Shown here piece by piece: positions 12,382-28,134 of a stretch of 64,000 nucleotides of DNA (position 1 is its first letter; the number at the start of each line of letters is the position of its first letter). This DNA is from Saccharum officinarum. Lineage: Eukaryota; Streptophyta; Magnoliopsida; Poales; Poaceae. The position numbers were made by a program, and so were the translations under genes. The notes beneath the pieces were generated by a model. It was not told the origin of the DNA. It made no database searches and saw only the letters and a program-made list of their open reading frames with translations. The DNA lies in contig CM036158.1 of the NCBI GenBank assembly GCA_020631735.1, positions 87,390,673 through 87,454,672 on the forward strand. Reading direction: 5' to 3'.

Positions 12382-13079
12382 CTTACTAGCTGCTAGCTTA
12401 ACTACTACTACTGTACTGATTAGTAGCTATAGCGCGCGTCGATATGTCGTCCATGGACGAGGCTTCAGCAACAGCAAACGTCGCCGTGGTGCCATGGCGA
12501 CTGGTGTGGTGTGGTTGATGGGGCAAGCTAGGCAATCAATTGAGCGCCCCTAGCTAGCTGCACACTCATGCATGCATGCATGAATGAATGCATGCCTCAA
12601 CTAGTGTACGATTGCATGTTTTTCAAGTCTCAGCGCTATATATTTGCTGTGTAGCATTATTTGTCATGCTTGATCTCTGGGACGACGACTGCCGTAAGTC
12701 GTCGATCGTTAACAGGGCAGCGGTGTCAGATATTAAGGGCGGTGTCAGATGTTAAGAAAGATGCAATGCGACAATTAAAGCAGAGCATGCGGGAAGAACA
12801 TTTGGCCTTAATTGTTTGCTGCTTTGGATAAATTAAATAGAATCCAGTTGATGATATGTAGTGACCAATGTTCTAGTGGGTATGAGAGAATTAGTATATA
12901 TATTAATGCTTTTCTAGTCTAATATAAACTAAAGTCCATCGGTGGCATCAGCGTTCACTGTCTTTGCTATCTGATTCCTGCTAATATATATAGCACTGTA
13001 GTTATATGTATGTCCCACTTTAATAAGGAAACAGAAAAAAAATGCTTGTTTTCTCTTTTGGGAGGAAAACATTGCATTA
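12382..13079. other. 3' UTR and intergenic
   Basis: Probable 3' UTR of the transporter followed by intergenic DNA. It holds a CATG-rich microsatellite-like stretch near 12565-12596. No gene is supported. Confidence 0.4.
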
Positions 13080-13345
13080 GTGGAGATAGTTGAAATCATG
13101 ATTAGCCTGCATCCAATCATCAGAGAGGATAAGGAAGCTGGTGGTGACTTCCCAGAACTAGCTGTGAAGCATTTGAGAAGAGAGCAAAATGGTGTAGCCC
13201 GTAAACTCGCCCAACTTGCAAAAGCGAACTGTTCATGCTGCGGCGTGGTATGGTCGTTTCTCAGTGTGTAGAGCATTTAATTGCTCCGGAATGTAATAAC
13301 TTTTCTGAGTAACGAATAGGGCTGTCTTTTCTTGGAAAAAAAAGT
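13080..13345 (+). pseudogene. RNase H-like fragment of an L1-type LINE
   Basis: The frame from 13080 contains PELAVKHLRREQNGVARKLAQLAK, which resembles the C-terminal part of the plant RNase H (RVT_3) domain found at the end of L1-type retrotransposons. A stop at 13269-13271 and nearby frame changes show decay; APECNNFS continues in another frame. The DNA then runs through TTTTCTTGGAAAAAAAAG, which could be the remains of a 3' UTR and poly(A) tail. A broken host RNase H-like gene is possible but less likely. Confidence 0.5.
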
Positions 13346-13472
13346 TTAAAGCACGATCATCACACCAACGTCGCAACTGCTTGACCCCCTCCTCCTGCGG
13401 GTCACTAGCATAAAAAAGGGAGATCAGATTTCTGCTTCTTCAATTCTAACGAGCATTCACTTCTAAAAAAAA

Positions 13473-18199
<4,727 letters not shown>

Positions 18200-18611
18200 A
18201 AGGGTTAACATATTGAATATGGTATTGGAAAGGTAGGATGCATAAGTACTCACTGGTATCTCGAGAGTACAAAAACACCTCTGGAAACCTTAAAAAATGA
18301 AGGAAACAAAAGCAAGCACATTTCTGATAGCATCCTGCTGAAAAGTGATCGAAAATATATCCTGTTATTTACTCTTTGGGTCTGTTTGCTGCTTCTATTT
18401 TATTATTAGCTTACTTTTCGATTCCTAGGAACCAAACATGATCTTATATATGTAGTTTAGCTTTAACAAATATGAACTGTTATATGTGTCTGAATGAATT
18501 AAGGTTCCAAATAATCGAATCAATTACCATGATAAAGTTAGTGCTGACAAACTCCAACAAATTCTACGAGTCCTAGATAAGGGTAAGTGCTGGGAAAAAA
18601 TTATATGCAAC
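18200..18611. other. Intergenic, no feature seen
   Basis: AT-rich intergenic DNA between a solo LTR and a TIR element. No gene or repeat structure was recognised. Confidence 0.4.
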
Positions 18612-18819
18612 GGTGCCACACCAGGCTATTCGTGCGACACCTTGCTGATGACTACCACATGTCCATGTTAGAATGCAAATCCTGTCAATGTTGCAAATCT
18701 CGTATGTGAGGAGATCGAGTCCTAATTGCTTAGTTGGTTGTTCGGCCGCTAGTTGAGGTCAGGATGCCACGCGGAGATCATCAGAGCGGTGTCGCACGAA
18801 TATAGCCTGGTGCGGCACC
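18612..18819. mobile_element. 208-bp element with long terminal inverted repeats
   Basis: The left end GGTGCCACACCAGGCTATTC (continuing GTGCGACACC) is almost the exact reverse complement of the right end, GGTGTCGCACGAATATAGCC (continuing TGGTGCGGCACC). The arms are about 30 bp, differing by one substitution and a 2-bp indel, around a 146-bp non-coding centre. No convincing target duplication is visible, so the superfamily is open. Confidence 0.6.
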
Positions 18820-18905
18820 ATCGATCACTTCAACTTTAGTCTTAATTCATCTAAACAGGTGAACTAATATGTGCGTCAAACTTTAGCTCAACTTCAATTA
18901 CCTTT

Positions 18906-19168
18906 TACTCACTCATCCTAAAATATAATGGATCCAAGTTTGTTCTAAGTCAAACTATGATAACTTTGACAAAAATTTTATTATAGTAAAAATAAAAGTT
19001 ACAACATCAAATTAGCATCATAGGATAATTATGAAATAGATTTTCATAATTTACATCTTTGATGTGATATATGTTAATACTTCTCTCTGTAAATATGGTC
19101 AAACTTTGCATAATAATTTGACTTGGGACAAACTTGGATCTCTTGTATGTTAGAACAGAGGAAGTAGT
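18906..19168. mobile_element. Stowaway-like MITE, copy 2
   Basis: Starts TACTCACTCATCCTAAAATA and ends GTTAGAACAGAGGAAGTAG, with inverted inner motifs GGATCCAAGTTTGTTC and CAAACTTGGATCTC. This fits the Stowaway-type elements of grasses that begin CTCCCTCCGTCC. About 263 bp, non-coding. Confidence 0.65.
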
Positions 19169-19773
19169 TCATTAGTTGGAAAATATGAGCTAAATCGGAC
19201 TAAAAGCTACCATACAACATGAAAAGACACAAATGCCCTTCCACATATCCCTTTCTCTCTGCTCTCTCCCAATGTGCAAAGTGTAGTGTAGTCTACCTAA
19301 GCATGACTTACCTAAAGTTTAGTTAATATCTACCACCTAAACTTTAGGTGACTTAAATTTTAGTCCAACTAAACTCTAGTGCTATGTGATCCAAACAATC
19401 CTTAGTTAGGTTTTGGAGTTAAGGAATATTTGTGGCATCTACAATGGTGGCAGTTGTGTGGCAAAGAAGGATAGATAGGTGGTGGTAGCTGGCATGGTGG
19501 TTGGAGTGGCTAGCGGAGGTAAATGGGACTCAGCAAACAAAGCCACCGTGGTTGGAGGAGGTGTATGTGTGTTAAGGATGTATTGTCAGAGATGATGAGG
19601 GAAGCAGGGCTGGGCAAAGACCAAGGAAAAAATAGCAAATGACTCTTTCACTCATAAGCATCTAGGTCCCAAAAGGTAAGCGATAATTTTCAGTGGTTAA
19701 TGAGACAACCATGCCAACATTTGTTTTTAAGGAATAATTTCAAAGTTAGATCACAATACACAAGATAAATGTG
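19169..19773. other. Left flank of the SIRE insertion site
   Basis: Intergenic DNA leading to the ATCCC target duplication. It includes G-rich GGTGGTGGTAGCTGGCATGG-type stretches near 19440-19560. No gene is supported. This is the left flank of the SIRE insertion and occurs only once in the window. Confidence 0.45.
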
Positions 19774-20434
19774 ATCCCTGAAAGACCAAGTTTGGTTTTG
19801 GTAATTAATGACACCAAGTTGCTAATGCCATGTGTTAAGTATTTTGAGTTAGGCATAAGCAACACATGTGATGAAGGTGTACGTGGCAAGGAGTGGTGGC
19901 CACAAGATCACAAAGAAATGGTGCATGAACATGAAATGACGATCATGGTGGAGATGCACATAATATGATGGACATGATGATCAAGTGGAGGAGAAGGATC
20001 TAAGAGCGCAAGGCAAAGGTATAACCATAGGGTTTTCCTTTTGCCGGTCTAAGATGAGTAGAGAAGTGATTGACTGGGTTTAGGATACATAGCCGACTAT
20101 CAAGAGGGGCAATCACGGTTAGCTCGGGAATCAAGTGCCACTAGATCAATGTCTTGAGCATATGCATTAGGATCTAGTTGAGAGCTAACATAACGCCTTG
20201 GAAAATGTTTGTGAAATGCTAACACACATGCACATGGTGGTGTACACTTGGTGGTGTTAGCACATTTGCGAAGGCGGTGGAGTTTAAGCGGTAGAGAGGG
20301 GTTTGAGTTCCTCTCTCCCTCCTGTCGAGCTTGCGAGGCGGGATTCGGCGCTTTTTGGAGAAGTGAAACGCCTATTTTCTACTGCGTCGAAAGTCGGAAA
20401 AGAAACGGAGGCGAACGGTGGTCACTGCGTTGAC

Positions 20435-20870
20435 CGGACGCTGCACCGGACGCGGTCCCGGTTTGACCGGAGCGTCCGGTCAGCTCAACACAGCGCGCTT
20501 AGGGTTTGTGACCGGACGCTGGTCTGGCCTGACCAGCGCGTCCAGTTAGTTCTCCTGAGCGAATCAGAGCGCGCGACCGGCGCGTCCGGTCCCTCACGGA
20601 ACCGGAGCGTCCGATCAGGCGTCCAGAGGGGCAGAGCGAAGCGGAGTGACGATCGGACGCGCGGCGCGTCCGGTCACGTGCGATCGGACGCGTCCAGTCT
20701 CAACGGGAGCATACTGGAACGCGACCGGACGCGGGCACTATCGCGTCCGGTCAATCGGTTCAGCGCGTCCGGTCACGACAACGGCTAGTTCTGACACACA
20801 CTGTTTCTTGCTGTCGTGTAGTGACCGGACGCGTCCGGTCACCCTGACCGGAGCGTCCGGTCAGCGCGAT
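20435..20870. repeat. GCGTCCGGTC motif cluster in SIRE LTR U3
   Basis: At least seven exact GCGTCCGGTC copies plus many one-off variants, in both orientations. They form palindromes such as GACCGGACGCGTCCGGTC at about 20822. The cluster sits just upstream of the TATA box, so it is in the U3 promoter part. The 3' LTR repeats it at about 43985-44430. Confidence 0.85.
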
Positions 20871-20913
20871 TTTCGCTGCGTCGTCTGTAACGGCTAGCTG
20901 CGTACCCCTTCAT

Positions 20914-20921
20914 TATAAATA
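20914..20921 (+). promoter_or_regulatory. TATA box of SIRE LTR
   Basis: TATAAATA in the context CATTATAAATAGAGGG. The same box is present in the truncated LTR (36908-36915) and the 3' LTR (44470-44477), which supports a conserved Pol II start in the LTR. Confidence 0.65.
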
Positions 20922-21780
20922 GAGGGTGTCCGGGGTTTGAGGAAAACTCTTGCATATTTTAAGACCTAGAGACATCCTTTGAGCTAGAGAACAACCCCTC
21001 CACTCATCTCTTTGATTGATTGCACATCTTAAGTGAAATTGAGTGAGATTCAAGTGTATTGCTTGAGAGTTGCATTCTAGAGGCACTTGATCTTCGAGTT
21101 GCTGTGGATTTCTTGTTACTCTTCCGTGTTTCCCGACACGGTAGACAGCTTGGAGCAGCGGAGGTGATTGAGCTCGCAATTGGAGATTGTTGGAGCCCTC
21201 ACCTAGTGTTGTAAGGGGTTCTTGATCCTTCCCCGTGGGAGTTCGCAAATTGGATACTCTAGTGGAGCTCATGGCTTGGAGGATCCTCATCTTGTGTTCG
21301 GTTGTGTGGCGCCGGCCGAGGGCTCGACTCTTGATAGTCGATTAGCTCGTGAACCGACAAGTGGGTGCATCGCCACAACGAGGAGTAGCTTGTCGGGAAG
21401 CAAGTGAACCTCGGTAAAAAATCTTGTGTCATCTCTTTGCCGAGGATTTCTCTTGTGGTTGATCATTGTGATTGATTCTTCAAGTGCATTGCTTCTCTAC
21501 ATCGTTGGTATAAGAATCAAGTCACTTGCTCTTTACTTTCTTGTACTAATCTTAGTGTAGCTTTTTCACATAGGAGTAAGTAGCTTAGTGACTTAGTCTT
21601 GTTGGTGTGTACTAGAAATCATAGCCTTGCTTCACTAGATTTGTATAGGTGGCTTGCATAGTATAGTTGAGCTAGAGCTAGATTTAGCTTAGCCATCTTT
21701 TATACTAACGTGGTTGTTTAGTGAAGCTTGTAGATTTTTAAATAGGCTATTCACCCCCCTCTAGCCATTTGGACCTTACA

Positions 21781-23267
21781 ATCCCCAATTTCAAATACAA
21801 GGCGATCAAGGACTTGGAGTGATGGCTAATGATCTTTCTAGAGCCAAGTATGACAAAGGAGATAAATGATACTTAGTTAGATAGGTTTTGCTAATTTCTA
21901 GTCTTTGACTGTACTATTAGGAGGGGAAGGAGGGTTAGTAGTCTGAACTTTGAGTTATCTGAGATTAACTAGAGATGCACACTTGGTAAACAAATAGTTT
22001 AGAAGGCTAGTTCATGCAGAAACGAAACAAAGGAAACAAGTTTGACTTAAATCTGAGTATGGACAAAGAAATTGGAGTCAAAGCAAGAAAATTGCATTGG
22101 TTGGACTGTTTGCATGTCGAGAATATGAACAGGTCGAACAGACAGAGCTGCTGACTTGCAGAGCCCTTTGATGGTGGTAGTATTCCTAAGTATTATCCAT
22201 ATGGTCTGGTGGTGGGATTAGAAGTGATGACGAACAATTGAAATCCTATTTGACCAAGTATTAGCATGTGGCACTGTGCAATTCAACTAGTCAGGCGATT
22301 TGGTGGTGGCAGTGTTGTACGTGTGACGTTGGTTGAAGGTTAAGTTTTTGTAGTATAATGGGATTGATGATCAGGCACTATGTCTTGGTGAGCGGCGAGC
22401 AAATAATGGTGTTAGCTAGCACTTGGCACAAAACTACGTAGTTGCACTAACTAGGCAGTCCAACGGTGCTGATTATCCGACCCTTGTATTTTGCAAGTTG
22501 CGCTAGTAGTCGATTTAATTTTACCTTGGCTTCTACCACCAATATTGCTGAATTTGGAGCCAGAACTCAACTTGCACTAAAAATTTGGTTTGACTTAACG
22601 AGTTCTACAATTTTTGGTGAATATTTGTTTGTGGGTGCTAACTGGGCAAGTTTGGTGGCATTCAAGGCTAGTAGCATGGTAGCCCAGCCTTGCTATGATG
22701 TTTATTTTCTCCCTCCTCAATACAACACGACCATGAGTGATCCAAGGTACGCCCTGCAAAAGCCTAGTTCATTTGGACATGCCTAAGACCGGAGGTCTAA
22801 CAACAAGAAAGGGAGAATTGCCCATCCAAGCCCAATGTGCAGCCCACTTCGACGAGGAGGTCACCCACACCATCCAAATTACTAAGGCTTTGTTTGGATA
22901 CTCATATAGTTCACCAACTTAAATTCCACACCAAACAACTCCAACACACATGGATTAAGATGAATACATGGGTATCTTTGGATGTTGTAGGATTCATCTC
23001 ATTTCACATGTGTGTTGATGTGGATTGGGGTGGAATTTAGTTCAAGTTCCACTCCAATCCACCCAACACATGTGGATTGATGTAAATCTAACTACATCCA
23101 AATAAGGCCTGAGGTGGATATCCCATGGTTGAGTGTTGCTCAAGACAGTCGTACCACAACATCGAAGCAACCATGGCCTTTGCAAACTGACTCCAAGAGC
23201 TAATCTAACCCATCCATCAAGAGGCGGTGCCAAGGGGACGACATCCATAGGTCGACCAGCCTATGTG
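21781..23267. repeat. Flank copy H1
   Basis: About 1.49 kb beginning with the ATCCC duplication, then CAATTTCAAATACAAGGCG. It is repeated as H2 at 45337-46653 and 49507-49687, with roughly a dozen substitutions seen by eye. The longest frame (22466-22786) is conserved in H2 but resembles no family I know. H1 stops at CCTATGTG, where LARD internal sequence begins with a 2-bp overlap (TG). In H2 the same point runs on into GGGGCCATCC. Confidence 0.92.
22886..23109. mobile_element. Tourist-like MITE, intact copy in H1
   Basis: 224 bp with the inverted ends GGCTTTGTTTGGAT and ATCCAAATAAGGCC. It is flanked by TAA on the left and TGA on the right; in H2 the right flank is still TAA, so the original 3-bp duplication was TAA, as for PIF/Harbinger-Tourist elements. 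The interior contains an inverted pair around GGTGGAATTTAGTTCAAGTT. Confidence 0.8.
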
Positions 23268-23388
23268 ATGCTTGAAGCTAAGTAGCCTGATGCGCTTGCA
23301 GATGTTGGAATTGGATAACATGCTTCTCTTCCCTTGGAAAGTTCTTCGCACCGAATCTCGGGACGCGATTCTTTTAAGGGGGGAGGGC
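23266..23388 (+). mobile_element. Truncated internal 3' end of LARD-like element
   Basis: 123 bp identical in layout to 31871-31993, the end of the LARD internal region, including the polypurine tract TTAAGGGGGGAGGGC. It precedes the left LTR, where no internal sequence should occur in a simple element. It therefore marks a truncated neighbouring unit or a rearrangement breakpoint. Confidence 0.85.
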
Positions 23389-26300
23389 TGTAACACCTGA
23401 GGTGTTTGCCACCAGTTAAGCAGTGAGTTTGAGCTCAAACATGGTAGATTAAATGGTGATGAAGATGTCAAGGTCAAACCTATGGAAGCGAGCCCCAACC
23501 TAAAACTTGGATGTTGCACCATTGCTTCGCATATAGGCCATTTTCAAGATATATGCTTGGGTGGTGTTATTGCAATATCTTCATGTGTCTCACCTTAGTA
23601 CCTATCTATATTGGTCACTCAAAAAGTTTTATGAAGTTTGGAATCAAAAAGTCACATGAAATGATAAGTTATATCCTTGTTGGAATGATTTTACTAAGTG
23701 CTTGAATTGCATTATTAAGTGGATGGAAATATAGGTCATCAACCAAACCTTGCAACCTTGCCCAAATGACTCTAGATGGACTCTACAACAAAAGTCGTAA
23801 AAGGTTCGTGTTGAGCAAATGCCCCAAAAAATGCTCCAATTGATCAAAAAGGATAATCTAAGCTTTATCGTGATCCTACTTTGGTCAAAGTATAACAGCA
23901 GTTTCTATATCAGTTTTGAGGTTAAACCTTAAATGAGAGTTGTAGTTCACTTTATGTAGAAGAAACTTTGTTTAATGGTCAAGAGCTAGTTTGGTTTCTA
24001 ACCTAGTCAAATAGAGTCTCAAAGATTGGATTAGCTGCTGGTTTTCAGCCTTGGAAAATATTCTAAGTCATGGAATTGTGGACTGACATTGACAGGTGGG
24101 CACATTGCGTTCTCAAAATTTTGTTAAACAACTGAAGTTGGACTCTTTATAAATGTTGGAGTGTTTAGAGTGGAGAAGAGCTCAGAGAAGTTTGAATGGA
24201 TTTGGAGCTCATTTGGACCTTCAAAATTAATTCCCAAAACTGCTAGTTTCATCATACTCATGGACTTGGACCGGCAAGGACAAGACGGTTGGCGCATCGC
24301 GTTCTCGTGTTTTTGCTAAGCAACTCCAGTTGAGCCAAATACCAAAGTTGGAGTAGATAATGTGGAGGAGAGTATGCAAAAGGATGACACCAGTTTGACT
24401 TAGTTTTGACATCCGAAAGTGAGTTTCCGCGATCACCATTGTTGTGTTGGCACTGCTGTCTTGGCAACCATTTTACCGCTAATTGGTTGCTCTAATGACC
24501 TGAGTGCCTTAATAGAAGTTGTAGAGCAGGCCGAGGTGAGCAAACTTCGTTTTGAGCCCAAGGACTGATTCGACCCAGAAGTGGCCCAAATCGGCTCCCC
24601 ACGTCGGTCATACCGTCGCCCGCCACGTGCTCGGTAGAAGGCCTCAAGGACGCCGCGTGTCTGTGAACGTGGCCACCATTGCCGAGCTTCCTTGCCACGC
24701 GTCCTACCTTCTCTGCCACGCACCCTGCCTCCCTTACGCAGTATAGAGGTGGACACCGAGCTCCCCACTCCCCAGCACTCTCCCTCACTTGCTCTTCCTC
24801 GCTCCGCTCCGCGCTGGGACGCGCGTCCACCAGGGCCGGCTGGCCGAGCTCGCCGCCGCAGCTGTTCTCGCCGCTCCCAGCTTTCTCACTCCCCACGAGC
24901 ACCACCCTCAGCTTCGCCGTCATCTCCTTCACGCCGTGCTCGTGCTCGCCGTCGCAACCTGCCACCCTAGCCGTGGAAGCTCCGGCCGCTGCCGCCGCAG
25001 CCGGCGCCCGCGCGTGGCCAAGCCGCCGTGGGCCACCTTGGGCTAAGCCGAGCAGCCCCGCGGGTGCGCAAGGGCCCCCTGGTGCTCCCCTGCCCCTCAG
25101 CCGCCGGTGGCATGGCCTCCTCCGGCCAGAGCAGCGAGACCCCGGCGAACTCCCTGTGCAAATCGCGTCAAGGACCTCACGGGAGAATTCGACAAAAGTG
25201 AAGGGCCTAACTGCACTGTCATCGACTCAGATGAATAGTGCCGAGAGGACTGTTTTGTGATGATTTTGCAGTAACTTTGAAATTACATAGTAAATCATAG
25301 AAAATTCGTAAAATAGCAAATGAGGACTTTTTGGAATCCTTGTGAAATTCTCTATGCATTAGATCTATAATATAGCATGTTTTAGTTTAAAGTTTTCTCT
25401 GTAAAAATGGATTTGTGCAGCTAGGTTTTTAATGCTAGTTGTATTTGTCATTTTAATAACTGTAGATCTAGGGCTCCAAATGAAGTGAATTTTTGTGGCA
25501 TGCTACTCATATGATGTTTAATGTGTGGTAATTATTTCATGAATTTTGGTTGCCATTTGAGTGATTTATTAGTGTATCTTGCTCGCACATGAATTATTGC
25601 AATAGCTATTTGTCTTTTTCATAGAGGTTGATGTACATTTCCAAATGGCTTGAAATTTGTACAGTAGACTACTGGTTGTTTGTAAGAGCTACTGTAATTT
25701 TTATAGATTTTATTATGGATTTTGGTATATGTTTATTATTTCACCTTGCTATCTAAATAAATTAAGAAATGCATTAAAAGAATTTATTTAGTGATGAGAA
25801 CTATGCTTTTTGGTGATCATTTAACATGCACTTTATGATGGTTACATTGGTTGTGGCCAAATGTATGTTGGAATATAAGTTAATATTTATTCTTGCAATT
25901 GATGCTTTCCTGGACAGTTTCTGGGACTTTGGTAATTACATTAATCTAGCTTGTGTTAAATTTTGGTGGCGTTTGGCCTTATAGTTTGTGAGTAGTGACT
26001 ATTTCAAGTTGGGTTCCAGAAATAGTTGTTCTCTGGAATCTCTGGACCAGATTCTGTAATTATGCATGTTTGACTTGGGTAACTTGATAATCATGCTAAG
26101 ATGATTAAAGATGAATTATAGACAATTTCATAAGCTTTCTAGAATGTCTTGTTGCATGGCTATTGGATTTGTATAACTCTAGTTATGATCCAAACATGTA
26201 GATGTTGTTTGCAGTTCAGAAATTGTCAGATGCTAGTTATGGTTGTTTACTCCATGTGTTGCTAAGTGTGGCTTATGCCCTTGATGATGGTCAAGTTAAG

Positions 26301-28120
26301 ATACTTGTGATCTTGTCAAACTTGTGTTATGCTTGATGTGCTTGCCCTCTTTAATTGGTTGTGTGATGTTAGTTAATTAGCTTTTGGTGTCTATGTCTGA
26401 ATCGTATGTTTACTTGAATGATTATGTGATGCATCTTATGTTACCATTCATCATATTCATACGCATGCATCTTGCATCTCATTTAGGTTCACTAGATGCA
26501 CCACGTGAAGGATGAGATATTGAAGCCAAACTCGAAGACAGTGTTTGGTGGAACTATCCCGAAGATGGAAGTACTCAGCGAGTGTCATCTGACAACTACT
26601 GACTTGTGTCGGATCCCAGGCAAGCCCCGGAGCATTCTAAGCCTCCTACTTTATAAAAGCAATTGAGTATATATATGTTATATATGTATTGTTGCATTAA
26701 GTTGTAGGAGTTGAGTGAAACCGTTGATGCATTTATTACTATCCTTGCCTACCTTATTACATACTTATCCTGCTAGGTTTAGGGTCGAATAAATGCTTAG
26801 CCCTGCTTAGACCGGTAGCGAACGGTGATTTCCTGTCATCGGCAACTATAGGTGGTTACTGAAAAACTTTAGCTATGGAATGGATGATATCCTAGAAATA
26901 ACCAAGTGTTGATGAATAATTGGAGACCGGACGGAATAAGTATTGGGCAACCAGACAGGGTTCTGGGGTGCTTGTAGTTTCCGTCTGTGTCGATTAAGGA
27001 CCGACCGTTGTTGGCCCTCGGGTCATGTTGAACGCATGCCTCACATTTAGCTGGCCGAATAAGGTACCTTTCGACCGCGAAGCTGGGAGATTATTCGGGC
27101 CGAGTGGATTGCCCGCAACGCACTGTACCGGAGCAGTAGTGGCAGGAAACGGGGGCGCGATGATAAGGACAAAGAGCAGTCGGACGGCCCCCGGGTACAA
27201 GTGGTTCCTGGCAAGCTCGCGACTTTACCTGAATGGTTGACTCAGTGACCAACACCTCACTTTAGCGGGTGAGTGAGGTTTGTGTGAGGAATAAATCTCC
27301 AGGTGGATAGGAATTCGATTCGAATCGCCGTCGCTCTCGGTTAGTGAGCACTTGACTCGAGCTACTGCATCGTAGTAATGATTATGGAACATGGATGGTT
27401 ATGTGGATGATGTTGGAAATGCTAAAACCTGAGATGGTAACCTTTGATGTTAATGGTTAATCAAGTGATTGCTTTAGCATAGGTTCTTACCTAGATTGAA
27501 TAGGTTATAATAAATATGATGCAAAAAGGACTTAAATTAGTTTATTTATGATAACTTATGCTTTTCGCAAATGAGTCAAGCTAGCCCACTGAAAGAAAGC
27601 CTTGCATACTCCTTGGTGTCATTATTTCTGGTTTATGACGGGTAAGTCTAGCTGAGTACCTTCTCGTACTCAGGGTTTATTCCCACTTGTTGCAGGTTGT
27701 GATGTTTCATGGCTACTGCAAGAATTGGTTGGCTCCTGCTGTAATGGAGGAGTGTGATCATGGGCATGATCCTTCTGAGCTATCTTGTCTCTCATGCTTT
27801 TGTTGGAATTTGACCTTGGTACTGACATATATTTGAATTAAGGTGATATTAATTTCAAACTATTTTGCTTCCGCTACTTTTGAATTTGAGTTGTAATAAC
27901 TCTACTAAACTCCGATATATGTTGAATTACTTATGAAATGGATGTAACATATGACCTGTTATGTTGGACCACTATGATCTTGGCTTGTATGTTGGTTGGT
28001 TTGAAATCCCTCGTGATTTTATTGGACTACCAGAGTTATAGGAGCTTAAGTACGGGAATTTAATTGCTCCGGCGATTGTTTTTGTACTTTTGTTCTTATA
28101 ATTTGGGCGGTTCCGTGACA
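23389..28120 (+). mobile_element. LARD-like element, left LTR (4732 bp)
   Basis: Starts TGTAACACCTGAGG and ends GGCGGTTCCGTGACA, directly followed by GC and a PBS. It is nearly identical to the LTR at 31994-36783 except for a 56-bp deletion and scattered substitutions. A GC-rich island spans about 24560-25200 and holds a 193-codon frame (24679-25260), more likely an island artefact than a protein. No protein domain is visible anywhere in it. It is far longer than usual Copia LTRs and about the size reported for grass LARD elements (over 4 kb). Confidence 0.9.
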
Positions 28121-28122
28121 GC

Positions 28123-28134
28123 TGGTATCGGAGC
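28123..28134 (+). other. Primer binding site, initiator tRNA-Met type
   Basis: TGGTATCGGAGC lies two bases after the left LTR. It differs at one position from the usual plant iMet primer complement. Confidence 0.85.

Larger units (their letters stand above)
19779..21780 (+). mobile_element. SIRE/Maximus-type Copia solo LTR
   Basis: A complete 2002-bp LTR starting TGAAAGACCAAGTTTGG and ending TTTGGACCTTACA. The target duplication ATCCC lies at 19774-19778 and again at 21781-21785. No PBS follows, so it is a true solo LTR left by LTR-LTR recombination. It carries a TATA box (TATAAATA, 20914-20921) and the CG-rich motif cluster at 20435-20870. It is nearly identical to the LTR at 43358-45336 but keeps a short stretch near 20300-20335 that the latter lacks. 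Strikingly, the same ATCCC and downstream flank recur after the 43358 LTR. Confidence 0.93.

Noticed and set aside
20435..20870. CRISPR-like array
   Set aside because: The repeated GCGTCCGGTC words lie in an LTR, have irregular spacing and both orientations, and this is a plant nuclear locus.
22466..22786. 106-codon frame conserved between H1 and H2
   Set aside because: The two copies are about 99% alike, so frame conservation is not informative. No domain or splice structure is seen.
24679..25260. 193-codon frame in both LARD LTRs as a possible gene
   Set aside because: Low-complexity Ala/Pro/Ser/Arg composition in a CpG-rich block. Its presence in both LTRs follows from their near identity. 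No domain or start context supports it.
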